A stretch of DNA of 64,000 bases from Niebla homalea (GCA_019925105.1 JAHGAU010000004.1:930001-994000), one strand, 5' to 3'. Shown: positions 41,433-53,799, numbered from the stretch's first letter. A program made the numbers and translations. The notes: generated by a model from the letters alone, not told the origin.

Positions 41433-41570
41433 TATTAAAAGTGCAGAAGGCGAAAACCTCGGCTATTATTAAAAGAGGGCTAGTCTACTTCCTGGACTTC
41501 TCATAGATAGATATCGCTCAGCACCTTACATAGTACTCAACTAAGCAAGTTACACCCTACCAATTCAACA
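41433..41570 (+). repeat. D 3' LTR (138 bp)
   Basis: Starts tattaaaagtgcag (RIP form of TGTCAGAAGTGCAG) after PPT-like attaagtgggag; ends attcaaca. The second half is identical to the solo LTR except at one or two sites. Confidence 0.95.
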
Positions 41571-41860
41571 GAAACTTTATGGCTTAAGTAGCTTTTAAAT
41601 GAAATCAGGCCGTATTAAGCCGGGAACCTCCCCGTTATTACTATTTATGGAGATAACCAGGACACTATAGCTCTCGCTAAGAACCCCGTCTTCTATGCCC
41701 GGATTAAGTATATAAGTATTTAATAACATTAACTTCGGAAAGTTATAAAAAATAACCGGGTAAATTTAAAGTATATCCCAACATATAAGTAAGTCGCTAA
41801 CGGCTTAATAAAGCCCTTATTATATTAGCCCTTTAAGGGGTTCCGTAAGGTACTTAACCT
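41571..41860 (+). pseudogene. C2 RNase H C-terminus after D
   Basis: Starts at the second TSD copy gaaac and resumes the copia RNase H tail: YGDNQDTIALAKNPVFYAR at about 41647, then YIPTYK and ANGLIKPL. The stretch to about 41720 is nearly free of RIP, unlike the same stretch in C3 (about 50990-51060) and C4. Confidence 0.85.
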
Positions 41861-42460
41861 TAAAGTACCCCCGGAACGTTTTTATATTAATTAAAGTTTT
41901 ATTAATAATATTAATAACCTTATAGCTTTATCTTTAAGTTACTTAAGGTAAGTTTTAAGCCACTTATAAAGGGAGCTCTTAATTACTTATAGGGAGGCTA
42001 TTATTAATCTTAAGGAATTTAAGAATACGTTTTAATATAAATTTAATATATAAAATAAGAAAATTAAAAAAATATTTTAAAAAAAGGGTAAATCGTAAAA
42101 AACAATATTTACCCCGGAGTATACCCGGACGAAATTACGTACCCTGGGGGGTTATTAAAGGATAATTTAAAATATAGGGGAGCTTACCGTTACCGCGCTG
42201 GCTTTATAACTCAGGGGAGTAAGTGGTATATATTTAGGGCTGTAAGTATAATTTTCTAAGGTATTTCACCACAAAAGGACCACCGTTATAGTATAAGGAA
42301 GTAAAAGATTACCGTTATAAGGGAGCTTTAATAGCTTATAAAAAATATTACTTAAATAAAATATACGTTATATAAAAATTAAAGCTGAAAAGTAATAATA
42401 AAATATAATATTATAAATAGATAATTATATAAATAATATATATTAAAGCTTAAAGGGGAG

Positions 42461-42612
42461 TATTAAAAGTACTTATATTAATTACCCGGTACTCGGATAG
42501 ATTAAATATAATCTGAAACTAAACTTAATCGGGGTAACTAGGATTTAGGAGTACTTAATCGCACTTCTATACATAAAGAATAATCAAGCAACTTACACCT
42601 TATATTTCAAGA
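42461..42612 (+). repeat. C2 3' LTR (152 bp)
   Basis: Follows PPT aaaggggag. Ends ttcaaga at 42612 and is followed by TSD taata. Confidence 0.94.
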
Positions 42613-45428
42613 TAATATAACGTATAAAATCAAATAATTAAGGTAATACTGCCGATATTTAAGTCTAAAGAAATAAAGAACGTTATATTATAATAACATA
42701 AAAGCCGTTATATAGCCCGTATATACGCTGCTTAATTAACCCGGATAAGGGGTTTTATCTAACGTTTAAAAAAGATAAAACGACCCGGATATACCTCTTT
42801 ATAAATAAAAATGTAAATATAAATAACTAGGATATTATTTATTATATTATATAAAAAAGGGATACAGAAAGCGACTTAAATATTTATAATATATATAACT
42901 TCTCGTTAATTAACAAAATAAAGCCTTTAATAATACCGTTACTTAAAGGTATTATATTCTTACCCGGTGAATATATTATATTAAGAAACTTTAATTTTTA
43001 TTATAATATATGAAACGAAAAAGGCCATATAATTAATTATACTGAGTTAAAGGAGTTATTAATAGCCACCGTAACGTTTAACCTTTCGTTATTAATACCT
43101 TAAAGTATTATAACGTAAGAAAAAAAGGGGGTTATTAATATAATAACGGTATATAAACCTTAAGAAAACCTAGAATAAGCTTAAATTATATACCGATATA
43201 AATAACCTTAAACTAATTAATTAACGTAACGCCGTTAATATTAATAAAAAAGGCATAAAAGATAATTAACGAAGTTAAGGTACGTATAAAAATAGAAAAG
43301 GTAATAACGTAATTAAAAGAGCTTCCCCGGTTAAATAAAAAGGAATAGATTAATTTTTTTATAAAGTAAATAATAAAAGCGTTAAATAAAATAATTAACG
43401 TAATAATTTTAATAATAAAATTATCTTAAAAAGCTAAAACTTATAAAAATAAAAAGTATATAATAATAATTAAAAGTAAAAACGTTAATTAAGTAAATTA
43501 TTAAGTATAGGAATTAAGGAACGCTTATATAGTTAAAAAAAGCTTAAAAGGAGAAAAAAAGATTATTAAGGAGCTTAAATAAATATATTTCCGGTTAATA
43601 ATTTACGACTTAATTTTTTTTAATAAGGTTTAAAGGTTGATAAAATATAGTAGGGAGTAGAGTGGGAAACTTAAATTTATTTTTAAGTTTTTATCCCTTA
43701 AGAGGTTCAATAATATAATAACTGATATTTTTAATGGTAAAATCGAGGTACTCAAAAAATCGTTTCCCCCCCCCCCGTTAAGCGTTAATCTATTTAATAT
43801 TAAGGGTATTACGTACCCGGACCTGGTAATAATAAATAAAATTATGACTTAAAAAATAATAATTAAAAGCGATTAATAAATTAAAAAAAAAGATAAGGCC
43901 CTTAAACCTAACGGAATCCCGAATAAATTCCTATTTATTAATCATAACGATATTATTTACGGAAGACTCTATTTACTGATTTTAAGCTTATTTTAATATT
44001 AGTTACTATTTTTATAAGTTTAAAAAGCTAAAACATTAATCCTTAAGAAACCGGTTAAGCTAAATTATTCAGAAATAAAAGCTTATAAATTAATCGCATT
44101 CGTCTATATCTTAAGGAAGGCCTTTAAAACGGTAATTATAAAGATCCTTAATAATTACGCGGAAGATTACGGGCTTTTTCCTGATTCATAAATAGGTATA
44201 AAAGAAAACGGTTAATAAAAATAGCCCTTAAAGGTTTAATCGACGGTATATATACGGTACAAGGTTATAAAAGGAAATATATAAACGCCTTTTTTTCGCT
44301 AAATATTACGGGAGCTTTTAATAAAATAAACTATTAAAGGTTATTATATAACCTATAGAAATAAAGGATATTACTTTTCCTTATAAAATAAATTAAAAGC
44401 TTTTTAAGCAATTAAATAATATTAATTAACTTAAGATAAAAAATAAGCCCGATAAAGCCCGTTATAATTGAAATCCTTTAAAGGTCGTTTATTTCTATAA
44501 TTATATTCTTGTTCTTTAATAATTTTTTAATTAAAGAATTAAGTAAGTTGAAATAAAAAGTTTAAATTAAGGGTTTTATCGATAATGTTTACTTATTGAC
44601 TGATAATACTTCTACTTATATAAACTATTTAAACATAAAGTAAACTTATAAAGCTTATTTATAATAAATAAAAATATATAAGGCATAGTTTATATTATAT
44701 AAATATAAATTTATTTATATAATTAAAAGCTTAAAGTTATATAATATAGTAATTACGGTGGATCTAAGTAAAATCACGGTAAAACCGGAGATTGATATTA
44801 AAGTCTTTAACCTTTAAGTTAATAAAAAATTTAATTAAAAAAATTATATAAAAAAGGTTTAAAGGAAAATAATTTCCCAGGGAAGGGGCCTTACGTATTT
44901 TTTATGAAAGGCCAGGATTATCTATTAAGCGGTAATAAGGCCGGTTATAATATATAGTAACTATCTGGTATACTCTTAAAGGTATTTCCAGATATAGAAA
45001 AAAGCTTATTTAGTAGTTATAAAAGGTTTAAAACCGGTATTTAAAAGTAGTTAACGGCGTATATAAGGTAATATCCGTTCTGGTATTAAAATCCGGAATC
45101 TTTATACCGCCGATCGAATTATCTTTTAATTAAGTAATCGCTTAAATAAAACTTAAGAAGGGTATATACCCGGTTATAACTATAAGGAATAAACGGATCC
45201 GACTGAACCTTAAGAGGTAAAAACGAAATACTTATCCTTTTTATCGAAACGAAATTAAAATAAATTAAGAAAGAAATTAATTTAACTTACGTTTAAAAGG
45301 TTAATTTATATTTATATAAATTCGCGCTTAGCGTAAGGGAGGTAAAAGTTAAAAGGGTTATAAAGGTAAAAATAAAGGCGATTACCCTATAAATTATATT
45401 ATAATAAATTAAATATTAACGTAAGTAT
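42613..45428 (+). pseudogene. LINE4 piece 3: most of ORF2 (endonuclease-RT)
   Basis: Aligns to LINE3 from about 17670 to 20580. The endonuclease block reads ILRNFNFYYNI near 42970-43010 (from GDFN.HH). The RT core reads GFIDNVYLLTDNTSTY at about 44573, where the first catalytic Asp survives. It is less mutated than LINE3 in places. A run of 11 C at 43766-43776 stands in otherwise AT-rich sequence. Ends at the solo D LTR TSD. Confidence 0.83.
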
Positions 45429-45612
45429 TGTCAGAAGTGCAGAAGGCAGAGACCTCGGCTATTACCAAAAGGGGACTAGCCTACTTCCTGGACTTCTCAT
45501 AGATAGATATCGCTCAGCACCTTACATAGTACTCAACTAAGCAAGTTTCACCCTACCATTTCAACACTTACATAGTACTCAACTAAGCAAGTTACACCCT
45601 ACCATTTCAACA
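45429..45612 (+). repeat. Solo D LTR with duplicated 46 bp end
   Basis: Standing-alone D LTR in LINE4 with TSD agtat (45424-45428 and 45613-45617). It is the 138 bp LTR plus a second copy of its last 46 bp (45521-45566 and 45567-45612, one mismatch). Almost no RIP. It arose by LTR-LTR recombination or aberrant integration. Confidence 0.95.
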
Positions 45613-45855
45613 AGTATAAAGGATTAATCCTTTAAAGGCGACGGTACCCGGCCTTAAATAATAAAAAGATTATTAATAAATATCTCCGTTATTACGGGAT
45701 TATAAGGAAAGGTAATAACGCATTATAAAATAATTTAACTCCGGATAAACAAGAATGGGTTAACTTATTTCCTTTTTATTACGTACGTTAATAGCCGGAC
45801 GGACGTTAATTACGGGTATAAATAAAGGAAACAGGATACGGTTTACGTATTTATC
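45613..45855 (+). pseudogene. LINE4 piece 4: ORF2 C-terminus
   Basis: Aligns to LINE3 about 20590-20830. Contains the C-terminal CxC-type motif region as DVNYGYK.RKQD near 45804. Interrupted at 45855 by C3 (TSD ttatc). Confidence 0.8.
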
Positions 45856-46007
45856 TGTTAAAAGTACTCATATTAGTTACCCGGCACTCGGGTAGATTAG
45901 ATATGATCCGAAGTTAAACTTAATTAGGGTAGCCGGGATTCAGGAGTACTTAATCGTACTTTAATATATAAAGAATAATTAAGTAATTTATATTTTATAT
46001 TTTAAGA
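45856..46007 (+). repeat. C3 5' LTR (152 bp)
   Basis: Starts with unmutated tgttaaaagtactc; ends ttttaaga, followed by the PBS ggttataagcccggc at 46008-46022. Confidence 0.94.
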
Positions 46008-46022
46008 GGTTATAAGCCCGGC
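46008..46022 (+). promoter_or_regulatory. C3 primer-binding site
   Basis: ggttataagcccggc, the cleanest copy of the half-tRNA iMet-type site in the window. Confidence 0.72.
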
Positions 46023-47179
46023 CTTATAATAACGATGCCTTATAGGGATACCTTTTCCTTATTTAATTTTATAACTATAATATAAAGATCTTATTATATA
46101 AAATATACTTAAAAGATGGAAGTATTTTACTTAAGAATATTATTAAATTACGATCTTTAAGCTATAAAGTTAATTAATAATTTAATAATTTAAAATTCTA
46201 TAAGGATAAAATACCTTAACCTTATTATTACCGGGATATATGTATTTATTAATTAAAAAGTATAAATACTTATTTTTTAGCTTTATAGGTTAATTATACG
46301 TTAATACTTATATGCCGGAAACCAGCTATATATAAAGGCTTTAGCTCTATAATATAAAGCGTTAAACGGAGTTTTAATAGGGAAATTTCGACCTTAACTA
46401 AACTCTTTAAAGTCTAAACCCTTAAAAACCTTATAGTTATAATAAGAAATCTTTACCCGATTTAAACTTTCTTTATAATTTAAAGGATTTTTAACTTTAT
46501 TCCGCCGTTAAAATTACTTAATAAAACCCTTTATAAGGATTACGGAACGCTATAGAATTAAAAAACTTTAAACTTTCACTTTTTATAATGAAAAATCTTA
46601 TCTTTAAAACGAACTCTTATTTTTAAGATAATAATTTTAATTATATAATAAAGATATAACTCGGTTTTATTCTTAGAATTATTTAATTAAGATTATCTTT
46701 AAGGATTAAATCTAAAAAGAAAAAAGTTTATTTATTTAAATTGAAATTTTACGTTTTAAAAAAAAAAGGTTAAGAATTAATTACTGAATCTTTTATATTT
46801 TAATTAACCCGGAAGGCCCCTTAGTTTAATTAATATTTAAAAGATTAAGGGTAAAATAATTATAAATAGAAATTATAATTTTTAAAGTAAAAAGCGGTAA
46901 TTAAATATAGAAATTAACTTTCTATATTATATTAAGCGTAAAAAGGGCGAGTAATTTTAAAAAGGTATAAAAATAGCCTGGATATCCGTAAAGTTTCGGT
47001 TTATTATTAATTAAAATAGATTAAATTTTATTCGGAATTCAGGCTTTATTATTAAAACCTTTAAGTATATTATTATTTTACTTTATTAATACGGAAATCC
47101 TTTTATTGCCTTTTACCGTTAAGTTAAGAGTAAATTCTTCCGTTTTTACTTAAAAGACCTTCAGAAAGAAAACCGAAGG

Positions 47180-50100
47180 ACTGCTTAGAATTCCGTTATT
47201 AATTAAGTAACTATAATACCGGTAAGTTAAAGATTAATTAATCCTTAATAATTTTTATAAGCTTATAATTATTAAGAATAAACTTAAAATTATTATAATT
47301 ATTAAAATTTATTATAGGGATAATATACGTTATTTTATAGATAAATTAAATATAATTAAAAAAATCTAGATTATTCTTATTATTTATTTTAAATTTTAAG
47401 GTTTAAGTTTACATATTAAGTTAACTTAAGAGTTTAAAATAATAATAAAAAGTTTAAATAAAATAATTAATTAATTTACCCGTATTTAATTTTTTTTATT
47501 TAATTTTAATAATAATTAATAATATTTTTATATTAACTTAACTTAAAATTAAATTATCTTAAGTTAAAATTCTTTTAATTTTAATAAAATTATATTAAAA
47601 GTTATTAATAAAGAATTATAAATTAATATAGCTTACGTTAATATTACTTTATAGTTTTATTTAATAGCTTTAAAAGTTAATAATAAGCAATTTTTTATTA
47701 AATATAATAACCAGAAGTATAATTATTATACCGTAAAAAACCGTAATAATAAGTACCCGGAAAGTAATTATTAAGTTTTTTACCTTAAAAAAAGATTAAG
47801 ATATTATATTAAAGGTTAAAAAAGTTAAAAATTAAAGAAATTATTATTATTATAATACCGGTAAATTTATTAATTCTAAAGAAGGTTTATAATATAATAA
47901 ACGTAAACGTTAAACTTAAATATATAATAATATCCGTTAATTTAATTAATTTATAAAAGTTAATAATCTTAAATAACGGCTATAATAAATATTTCTTTTA
48001 TTAAAAAGAATTTTTTAATAACGATTTCCGGCCTTATTATATAGTATCCTTAAGGTTAAATTTAACGTAAATTAATTATATTAACAGTATTAATACCGTT
48101 TAAATAACTTATAATATTAACGGGAAAAAGGTAATAATTAAGTTTTTAAATTTTATTTATTCTTTTAATAATAAAGTAAATTTCTTTTTAAAGACTTAAC
48201 TCTTAAATAATAAAGTTAAAATAATAATTTCTTAAGTTAAATGGATAATAATTAAAGGACTTAATAAATTTATATATTCTTAATAAAGATAGCTTTTTAT
48301 ATTAGATTTCTAGGTATTACCTTAATTAATAATAACGGTATTTAATATATTAAATAATATATTAACTTAATATATAAAAATAAAGTATTTTAACCCTTAA
48401 TTTATTATTAAGTTAATTATAATATTAATAAGGATATTTTTAAGTATAAATAAAAGGAATAAAAAAGCCTTTAAAGGAAATAACGTATATATATTACGTT
48501 TTTAATAAAATAATTTTTTAGCCTTATAAGGGATATTTTAAGTTAAAAATTACTTTATTAAAGTTTATTTATTTAAATATTATAAGGCTTATTAAGTTAA
48601 TAAATTTTAATATAATTAAATATTTTATTATTTTCCGGGATAATTTTACTTATATATTAAAAGTTTACTTAATAATTTATAAGTCAGACGTAATCCGTAA
48701 ATTTAAGTAATTTTAAGTTAGATATAAAATTATTAACCGGAAAATTAAGCGTTTATAAATAAATAATAAAGGTAAATATATATTAAAAGACTTTTAAAAT
48801 TATTTTAAAAATTATAATATTATCTATAAATTAATAATATAAAGTAACTTTAAATGAAAATTTATAAATAAAAAATTTAACCGGGAAATTAAAGAATAAA
48901 CCTATATAATAATCTATAATATAAATTTACTTAAGAATTTATAGCCGGAAATTATTATAATTATTAATTACTTTATTATAAAAAAATTTACGTTTAATTT
49001 AAAAAGGAAAATTACTTTATATTAAACGTAATATAATTAAGAATTAAATTTATTATATTTATAAGTAATTAAATTATTAATATATGTTAAGATTATAAAG
49101 TATTAAATCTCCTTAAATAAAAAGGCCGATTTATTTATTCTATTAAACTATAATAATAAGATTATTAAAATATACCGGGTTTTTAACCTTTAAATATAAA
49201 CTTTTTATAAAAAAATAAAACGATTTTATAACGTTTATATAAGGAACGGAAGATTACTCCGTTCAATAATTCCGATAAAAATATTTTAACGGAAAAGATT
49301 TAACGTTTAAAAAAGGATATATAACCTTAATAAGTTTTTACTTTAAAGCAGAATTATAAGAATTAAATTTATAATAATATTTTTATTAATAATATCTTAA
49401 ACGATATATTTATAAATAATATAACCTTAATTAAGGAATAAAGAAATTATCCTTAAACTTAATATAATTAAAATAAATAATAATTTAATAAATCGCGGGA
49501 AGAAATTAAAATTATTTTTTAAAGTAACTTTAAACTTAAAATCCTTAAGTATTTAAAGCTTTAAAATATATTCTTAAACTTATTATTTATTTTTATTAAT
49601 ATAATTATTTTAAATAAAGAAAAAGATATTTATTACTTAACGTTAATATTATTTAAAAATAAACCAAAATTATTTAAGTTAAAAATTTATTAAAAAGTTA
49701 TAAAAAATACTTAATATAAAATGGATTAATAATTAACGGAAAAGGATGAATATAGCTTTTATATTAAAAATAATTTTTAAATATTTATATTTAAGTATAT
49801 TATACCCTTAAATATAATTATTTTAAAAGGATAATAAGTTTATATTCTTAAAAGAGGTATTAACGGTTTAATTATTTAATATAAGGTTTATTAAGTAATT
49901 TACGGTTATAAATAATAAAAAAAAATATTAATTATAATAAAACTTTTACTTTAATAATAAAGCTTATAAGTTATAAAGTACTTTTTATATTAATAATAAT
50001 TAATAATTAAGACTTAAAATAAATAAACGTAAAAACGGCTTTCCTTTATAACTTAATTAAGGAAGAAGTTTATATAGAGTAACCTTATAATTAAGTAAAG

Positions 50101-51240
50101 GGTATAAATATATATTATAAGCTTAATAAGGCCTTTTATAGATTAAAATAATCCTTTTAATTATAATATTATTACTTCTTTACCTTTATAAAGAAATAAA
50201 GGTTTAAATTAATATTTACGGATTATTACGTATTTATATATCCCGGAGATAAGACGATTATAATTCTTTATATAAATAATATCTTAATTATTAACCCGTT
50301 TAAGGAAAATATTATAACCTTAAAAAGGTATTTAATAATTAATTCTATATATTTAATTTAAGGTTAATTTATTATTATTTAAGTATAATTATTATAAAAA
50401 ACCATTAAAATAAAACGTTTTAACTTAATTAAAAAGCTTATATAAAAAGAATTATTAAGGAATATAAATAATAGGATTTTATATTTATATATATCCTTAT
50501 AAAGTTAAAGTATAAATTAAAGCTTATATTTAAAGGTTATAAGGTTAATCCGATTTTCCGGAAGAAATATTAATTAACCGTAAATTCTTTAATATATATT
50601 ATATTTAAAATTCGCTTAAATATCGTTTACTTTATTTTAATAATTAATTAATATACTTTAAATCTTATTAAATATTATTAAAAGTTAATAAAAAGAATTT
50701 TACGTTATTTCCGTATTATTATTACTTTCTAATTAATATACCGGGGTAAATTAAAAGTTCTTAATAATTATATTAATTCTAATTTTACCGTAAATTTAAC
50801 CCGGAAGTTTATTACGGGCTACGTATTTAATATTGGAAATACCGCGATTAATTAATAATTTAAACGTTAAATTACGGTTATCTTTTCTATTTATAAAACG
50901 GAATATATAGGATAAATATAAGTAATTAAAAAAACCTTATAATTTAAATAACTTTTAAATAAAATTAAATTATATTAAGCCGGGAATTTCCCCGTTATTA
51001 TTATTTACGGAGATAATTAAGGTATTATAATTTTCGTTAAGAACCTTATTTTCTATATTTAAATTAAGTATATAAATATTTAATAATATTAACTTTAAGA
51101 AGTTATAAGAAATAATTAAGTAGATTTAAAGTATATCCCGACGTATAAATAAATCGCCGACGGCTTAATAAAGCCTTTATTATATTAGCCTTTTAAGGGG
51201 TTTTATAAGGATTTTAACCTTAAAATATCCCCGGAATATC
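47180..51240 (+). pseudogene. C3 gag-pol remnant
   Basis: Protease ILNNGYNKY at about 47986, integrase FIYLNIIR.IK near 48564, RT INVKTAFLY near 50023, RNase H YINSNF near 50770. Spacing between these differs from C2 by -22 and +16 bp, so several indels shift the frame in addition to RIP stops. Limits approximate. Confidence 0.8.
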
Positions 51241-51797
51241 CTTATATTAATTAAAGCCTTATTAATAATATTAATAACCTTATAGCTTTATTTTTAAGCT
51301 ATTTAGGGTAAACTTTAAGTTACTTATAAGGGGAGCTTTTAATTATTTATAAAAAGGTTATTATTAATCTTAAGGAACCTGAAAATACGTTTTAATATAA
51401 ATTTAATATATAAAATAAGAAGGTTAAAAAAATATTTTAAAAGGGAGGTAAATCGCAAAAAACGATACTTACCCCGGAGTATACCCGGACGAAATCACGT
51501 ACCCCGGGGGGTTATTAAAGGATGATTTGAGATGCAGGGGAGCTTACCGTCGCCGCGTTAACTTTATAATTCAGGGCTGTAAGTACAATCTTCTAAGGTA
51601 TTTTACCGCGAAAGGACTACCGCTATAGTGCAGGGAAGCAAAAGATTACCGCTATAGGGGAGCTTTAATAGCTTATAGAAAATATTACTTAAATAAGGTA
51701 TACGTTATATAAAGATTAAAGCTGAAAAGCAATAATAGAATAGAATATTATAAATAGATAATTATATAGGTAATATATATTAAAGCTTAAAAAAGAG

Positions 51798-51949
51798 TAT
51801 TAAAAGTACTTATATTAATTACCCGGTACTTAAGTAGATTAAATATAATCCGAAGCTAGACCCAATTGGGGTAACCGGGATTCAGGAGTACTTAATCGCA
51901 CTTCTATATATAAAGAATAATCAAGCAATCTATACCTTATATTTCAAGA
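51798..51949 (+). repeat. C3 3' LTR (152 bp)
   Basis: Starts tattaaaagtact after a RIP-altered PPT (aaaaaagag); ends ttcaaga before TSD ttatc. Confidence 0.94.
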
Positions 51950-51954
51950 TTATC

Positions 51955-52490
51955 TTATATTTATTATTTACGGAGCTTAAGACGGGATTAATTAAAAAGC
52001 CCGGAATAAATAATTACCGTAAAATATTTTTTATAAAACAAGGTATCCGAGCGGCCGTAAGGTTTATAATACTTATAGACTTATTACTTTAATTTAGTTT
52101 TACCGGTAAAATAAATAAAATTATTAAAGACTTAATAAAGAAGGCCTATTACCGGTTAAAGAGGAAAAGGAAAAATAAGTACCGGTTACGGTAATTATAT
52201 AAATCGGAAAGCATTTTTTATAATTAAGGAAATACAATAATAAACGCCCATTAGAAGTCCCTAAAAGAAATAACCGTAATAATAAGGTAGGAAAATAATT
52301 ATAATTAAAATAATAATAACATACGTATTAATAAGGGTATTTAAAGGTATTACTTAAGAAGTTAATATAAAACGGACCCATAAAAAGACAGAAAAGTAAT
52401 AAATTTAAAGGTAACCCTTAAAAGGACTTAAATATAATATTATAGGTTTTCCTTAAAAAAGCTTATAAACAAATTATTATTTTTTAAGGG
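51955..52490 (+). pseudogene. LINE4 piece 5: last part of ORF2
   Basis: Resumes with ttatatttattatttacgg, matching LINE3 near 20825, and follows LINE3 to about 21320. Similarity then stops, so the 3' UTR, hairpin and AATC tail are missing. Confidence 0.78.
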
Positions 52491-52583
52491 TCCGGCTACA
52501 CGTACACCCTTTTTGTCTGCATGTACACCGTTAATTCGTCTGTATGTACACCGTCGATTTATCTGCATATATACTTTTTATTT
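52491..52583 (+). repeat. 23 bp minisatellite
   Basis: Three 23 bp units at 52515-52537, 52538-52560 and 52561-52583 (core gtctgYatgtacaccg), plus a diverged partial unit from 52492. The third unit shows C-to-T changes. The core gtacacc recurs at 52502, 52523 and 52546. Starts exactly where LINE4 similarity ends. Confidence 0.85.
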
Positions 52584-52758
52584 ACGGGTATATTGAGTAA
52601 TTTACGTAGTATTTCTTAGTATAACGGGAGGACTTAGGAGTATTTTGCAGTATATTAAAGGATCTTTACGCATATTATTACGTATATTACTACGTTAATA
52701 ACGAGTACATTAACTAGGCTATATAGGTGGTTCCGGAGGTAATAGGTAGATAGATAAT
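52584..52758. other. Non-repetitive stretch in RIP-poor island
   Basis: Sequence with normal TpG/CpA content, unlike its surroundings. No frame, RNA or element similarity seen within this window. A short tagata run lies near 52746. Confidence 0.5.
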
Positions 52759-52987
52759 ATGTCGAGGACCGCGATAAGAGCAAAAGCGGGCCTCGGGCGT
52801 CTCTTTAGGTACAGGAAGGCCTTGCTTAGCCCTCAAGTTCTCCACCTAAATCATGGTTGTTTTAGGCCTATTGCGGTAGGGGCATACGGGCATCGGGCGT
52901 CGTATTATAGTAAAGGGTTTGTTAAAGGGCTTGGTAAAGGGTTTGCGGAAGGGCTTACTAAGGCTAAGGCTAAGGGTAAGGGTAAGG

Positions 52988-53025
<38 letters not shown>

Positions 53026-53085
53026 AAGGGTGAGGGTGAGGGTAAAGGTGGAGAGAGCTGTATGAAACATCTCTCATGCCACTAG
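52759..53085 (+). CDS. Doubtful small hypothetical protein, 108 residues
   Basis: The only frame over 100 codons in the window, in the RIP-poor island. N-terminal 50 residues are mixed-composition and basic (MSRTAIRAKAGLGRLFRYRK…). From about residue 52 the sequence becomes a Lys/Gly/Glu low-complexity run (KGEGEGEGEGEGEGKGEG), made by the hexamer array below it. It ends CMKHLSCH. No signal peptide, membrane segment or known domain seen; not a recognised family. The opposite strand is also open (Thr-Leu repeat), as expected for a short repeat without stops, so coding is uncertain. It could be an orphan gene, a fragment, or chance. Confidence 0.2.
52911..53055 (+). repeat. GGGTRA hexamer array
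   Basis: Begins with 24 bp units (taaagggtttgttaaagggc and relatives) and passes into hexamers gggtaa/gggtga/ggctaa. A purine-rich strand with G-triplets every six bases could form a G-quadruplex. It is not the fungal telomere repeat, which would be GGGTTA in this register. Confidence 0.85.
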
Positions 53086-53105
53086 GTGGAGGTACGAGGT
53101 CCGAG

Positions 53106-53267
53106 TGTTGAAGTTGAGAGGTGTAAGTTGCTTAATTATTACTATGTATAAAGTGAGACTATGTGTAAGGCCATATGCCGCTATCTTACTCGGGTCTAGT
53201 ACGTCCGCCTTATCTAATCTGATCCGCGTTACGTAATCTTTTAAGTAGCGATCCTATATATTTAATA
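53106..53267 (-). repeat. B2 3' LTR (162 bp)
   Basis: Plus-strand reading starts with unmutated tgttgaagttgagagg and ends tttaata. It is followed by ctccccttcg (53268-53277), the complement of the polypurine tract cgaaggggag. Confidence 0.92.
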
Positions 53268-53799
53268 CTCCCCTTCGAACTTTATATATAGCCCGTAAAT
53301 CTTACTTATTAAATAGCTCCTTTATAGCTTTAACGTTATATCCTTTTATATAAGAGTTTAATTACCGTATTTACTAAGTAATTCCCTTAATTATTATATA
53401 GCTCGCTCCTTTAATTATTAAGTGGCTAGTTTCTTTATATGGTTACTACTTATTTATCACTTATTACCCGGCTTATTATTAAGTCCGCTATTAATAAGTA
53501 TATGGTCTTTAAACTATTAATATAGTGGCTTTTTAAGGTTTAACGCCCGTCTAAACTATATAAAAGTCTTAGTAAATAGGGCCTTTATTAACCCGTTAAT
53601 TACCTACTCCGTAATATGGATATATTCGAGATTAACGGTATTAACCTTAAGTTATTCCCGTAGTTAATATAGTTAAATACCCATATACTTTATCCTTATA
53701 TAATATACCGGGTTTTTAGCCAGTACGATAGCCTTTTAATTATTATTATAGATCGTAATAATAAATATATATCCAGATTTATCGGGTTATATTTACCTT

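Larger units (their letters stand above)
45856..51949 (+). mobile_element. C3: complete copia element, internally deleted
   Basis: 6094 bp, plus strand, TSD ttatc at 45851-45855 and 51950-51954. LTRs 45856-46007 and 51798-51949 (152 bp each). It is about 0.5 kb shorter than C2, mainly because of a gap in the Gag region near 47188-47220 (C2 about 31055-31490) and a smaller one near 47480. More heavily RIP-affected than C2. Confidence 0.95.

Noticed and set aside
43766..43776. C11 homopolymer as a functional signal
   Set aside because: It lies within LINE4 ORF2, is absent from LINE3 and has no context; probably slippage or a sequencing error.
52911..53055. Interstitial telomere
   Set aside because: The unit is GGGTAA/GGGTGA, not GGGTTA (TTAGGG), so it is not the usual fungal telomere repeat.
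52846..53070. 74-codon minus-strand frame with a Thr-Leu repeat
   Set aside because: It is the complement of the GGGTRA array; a hexamer without stops is open in several frames.
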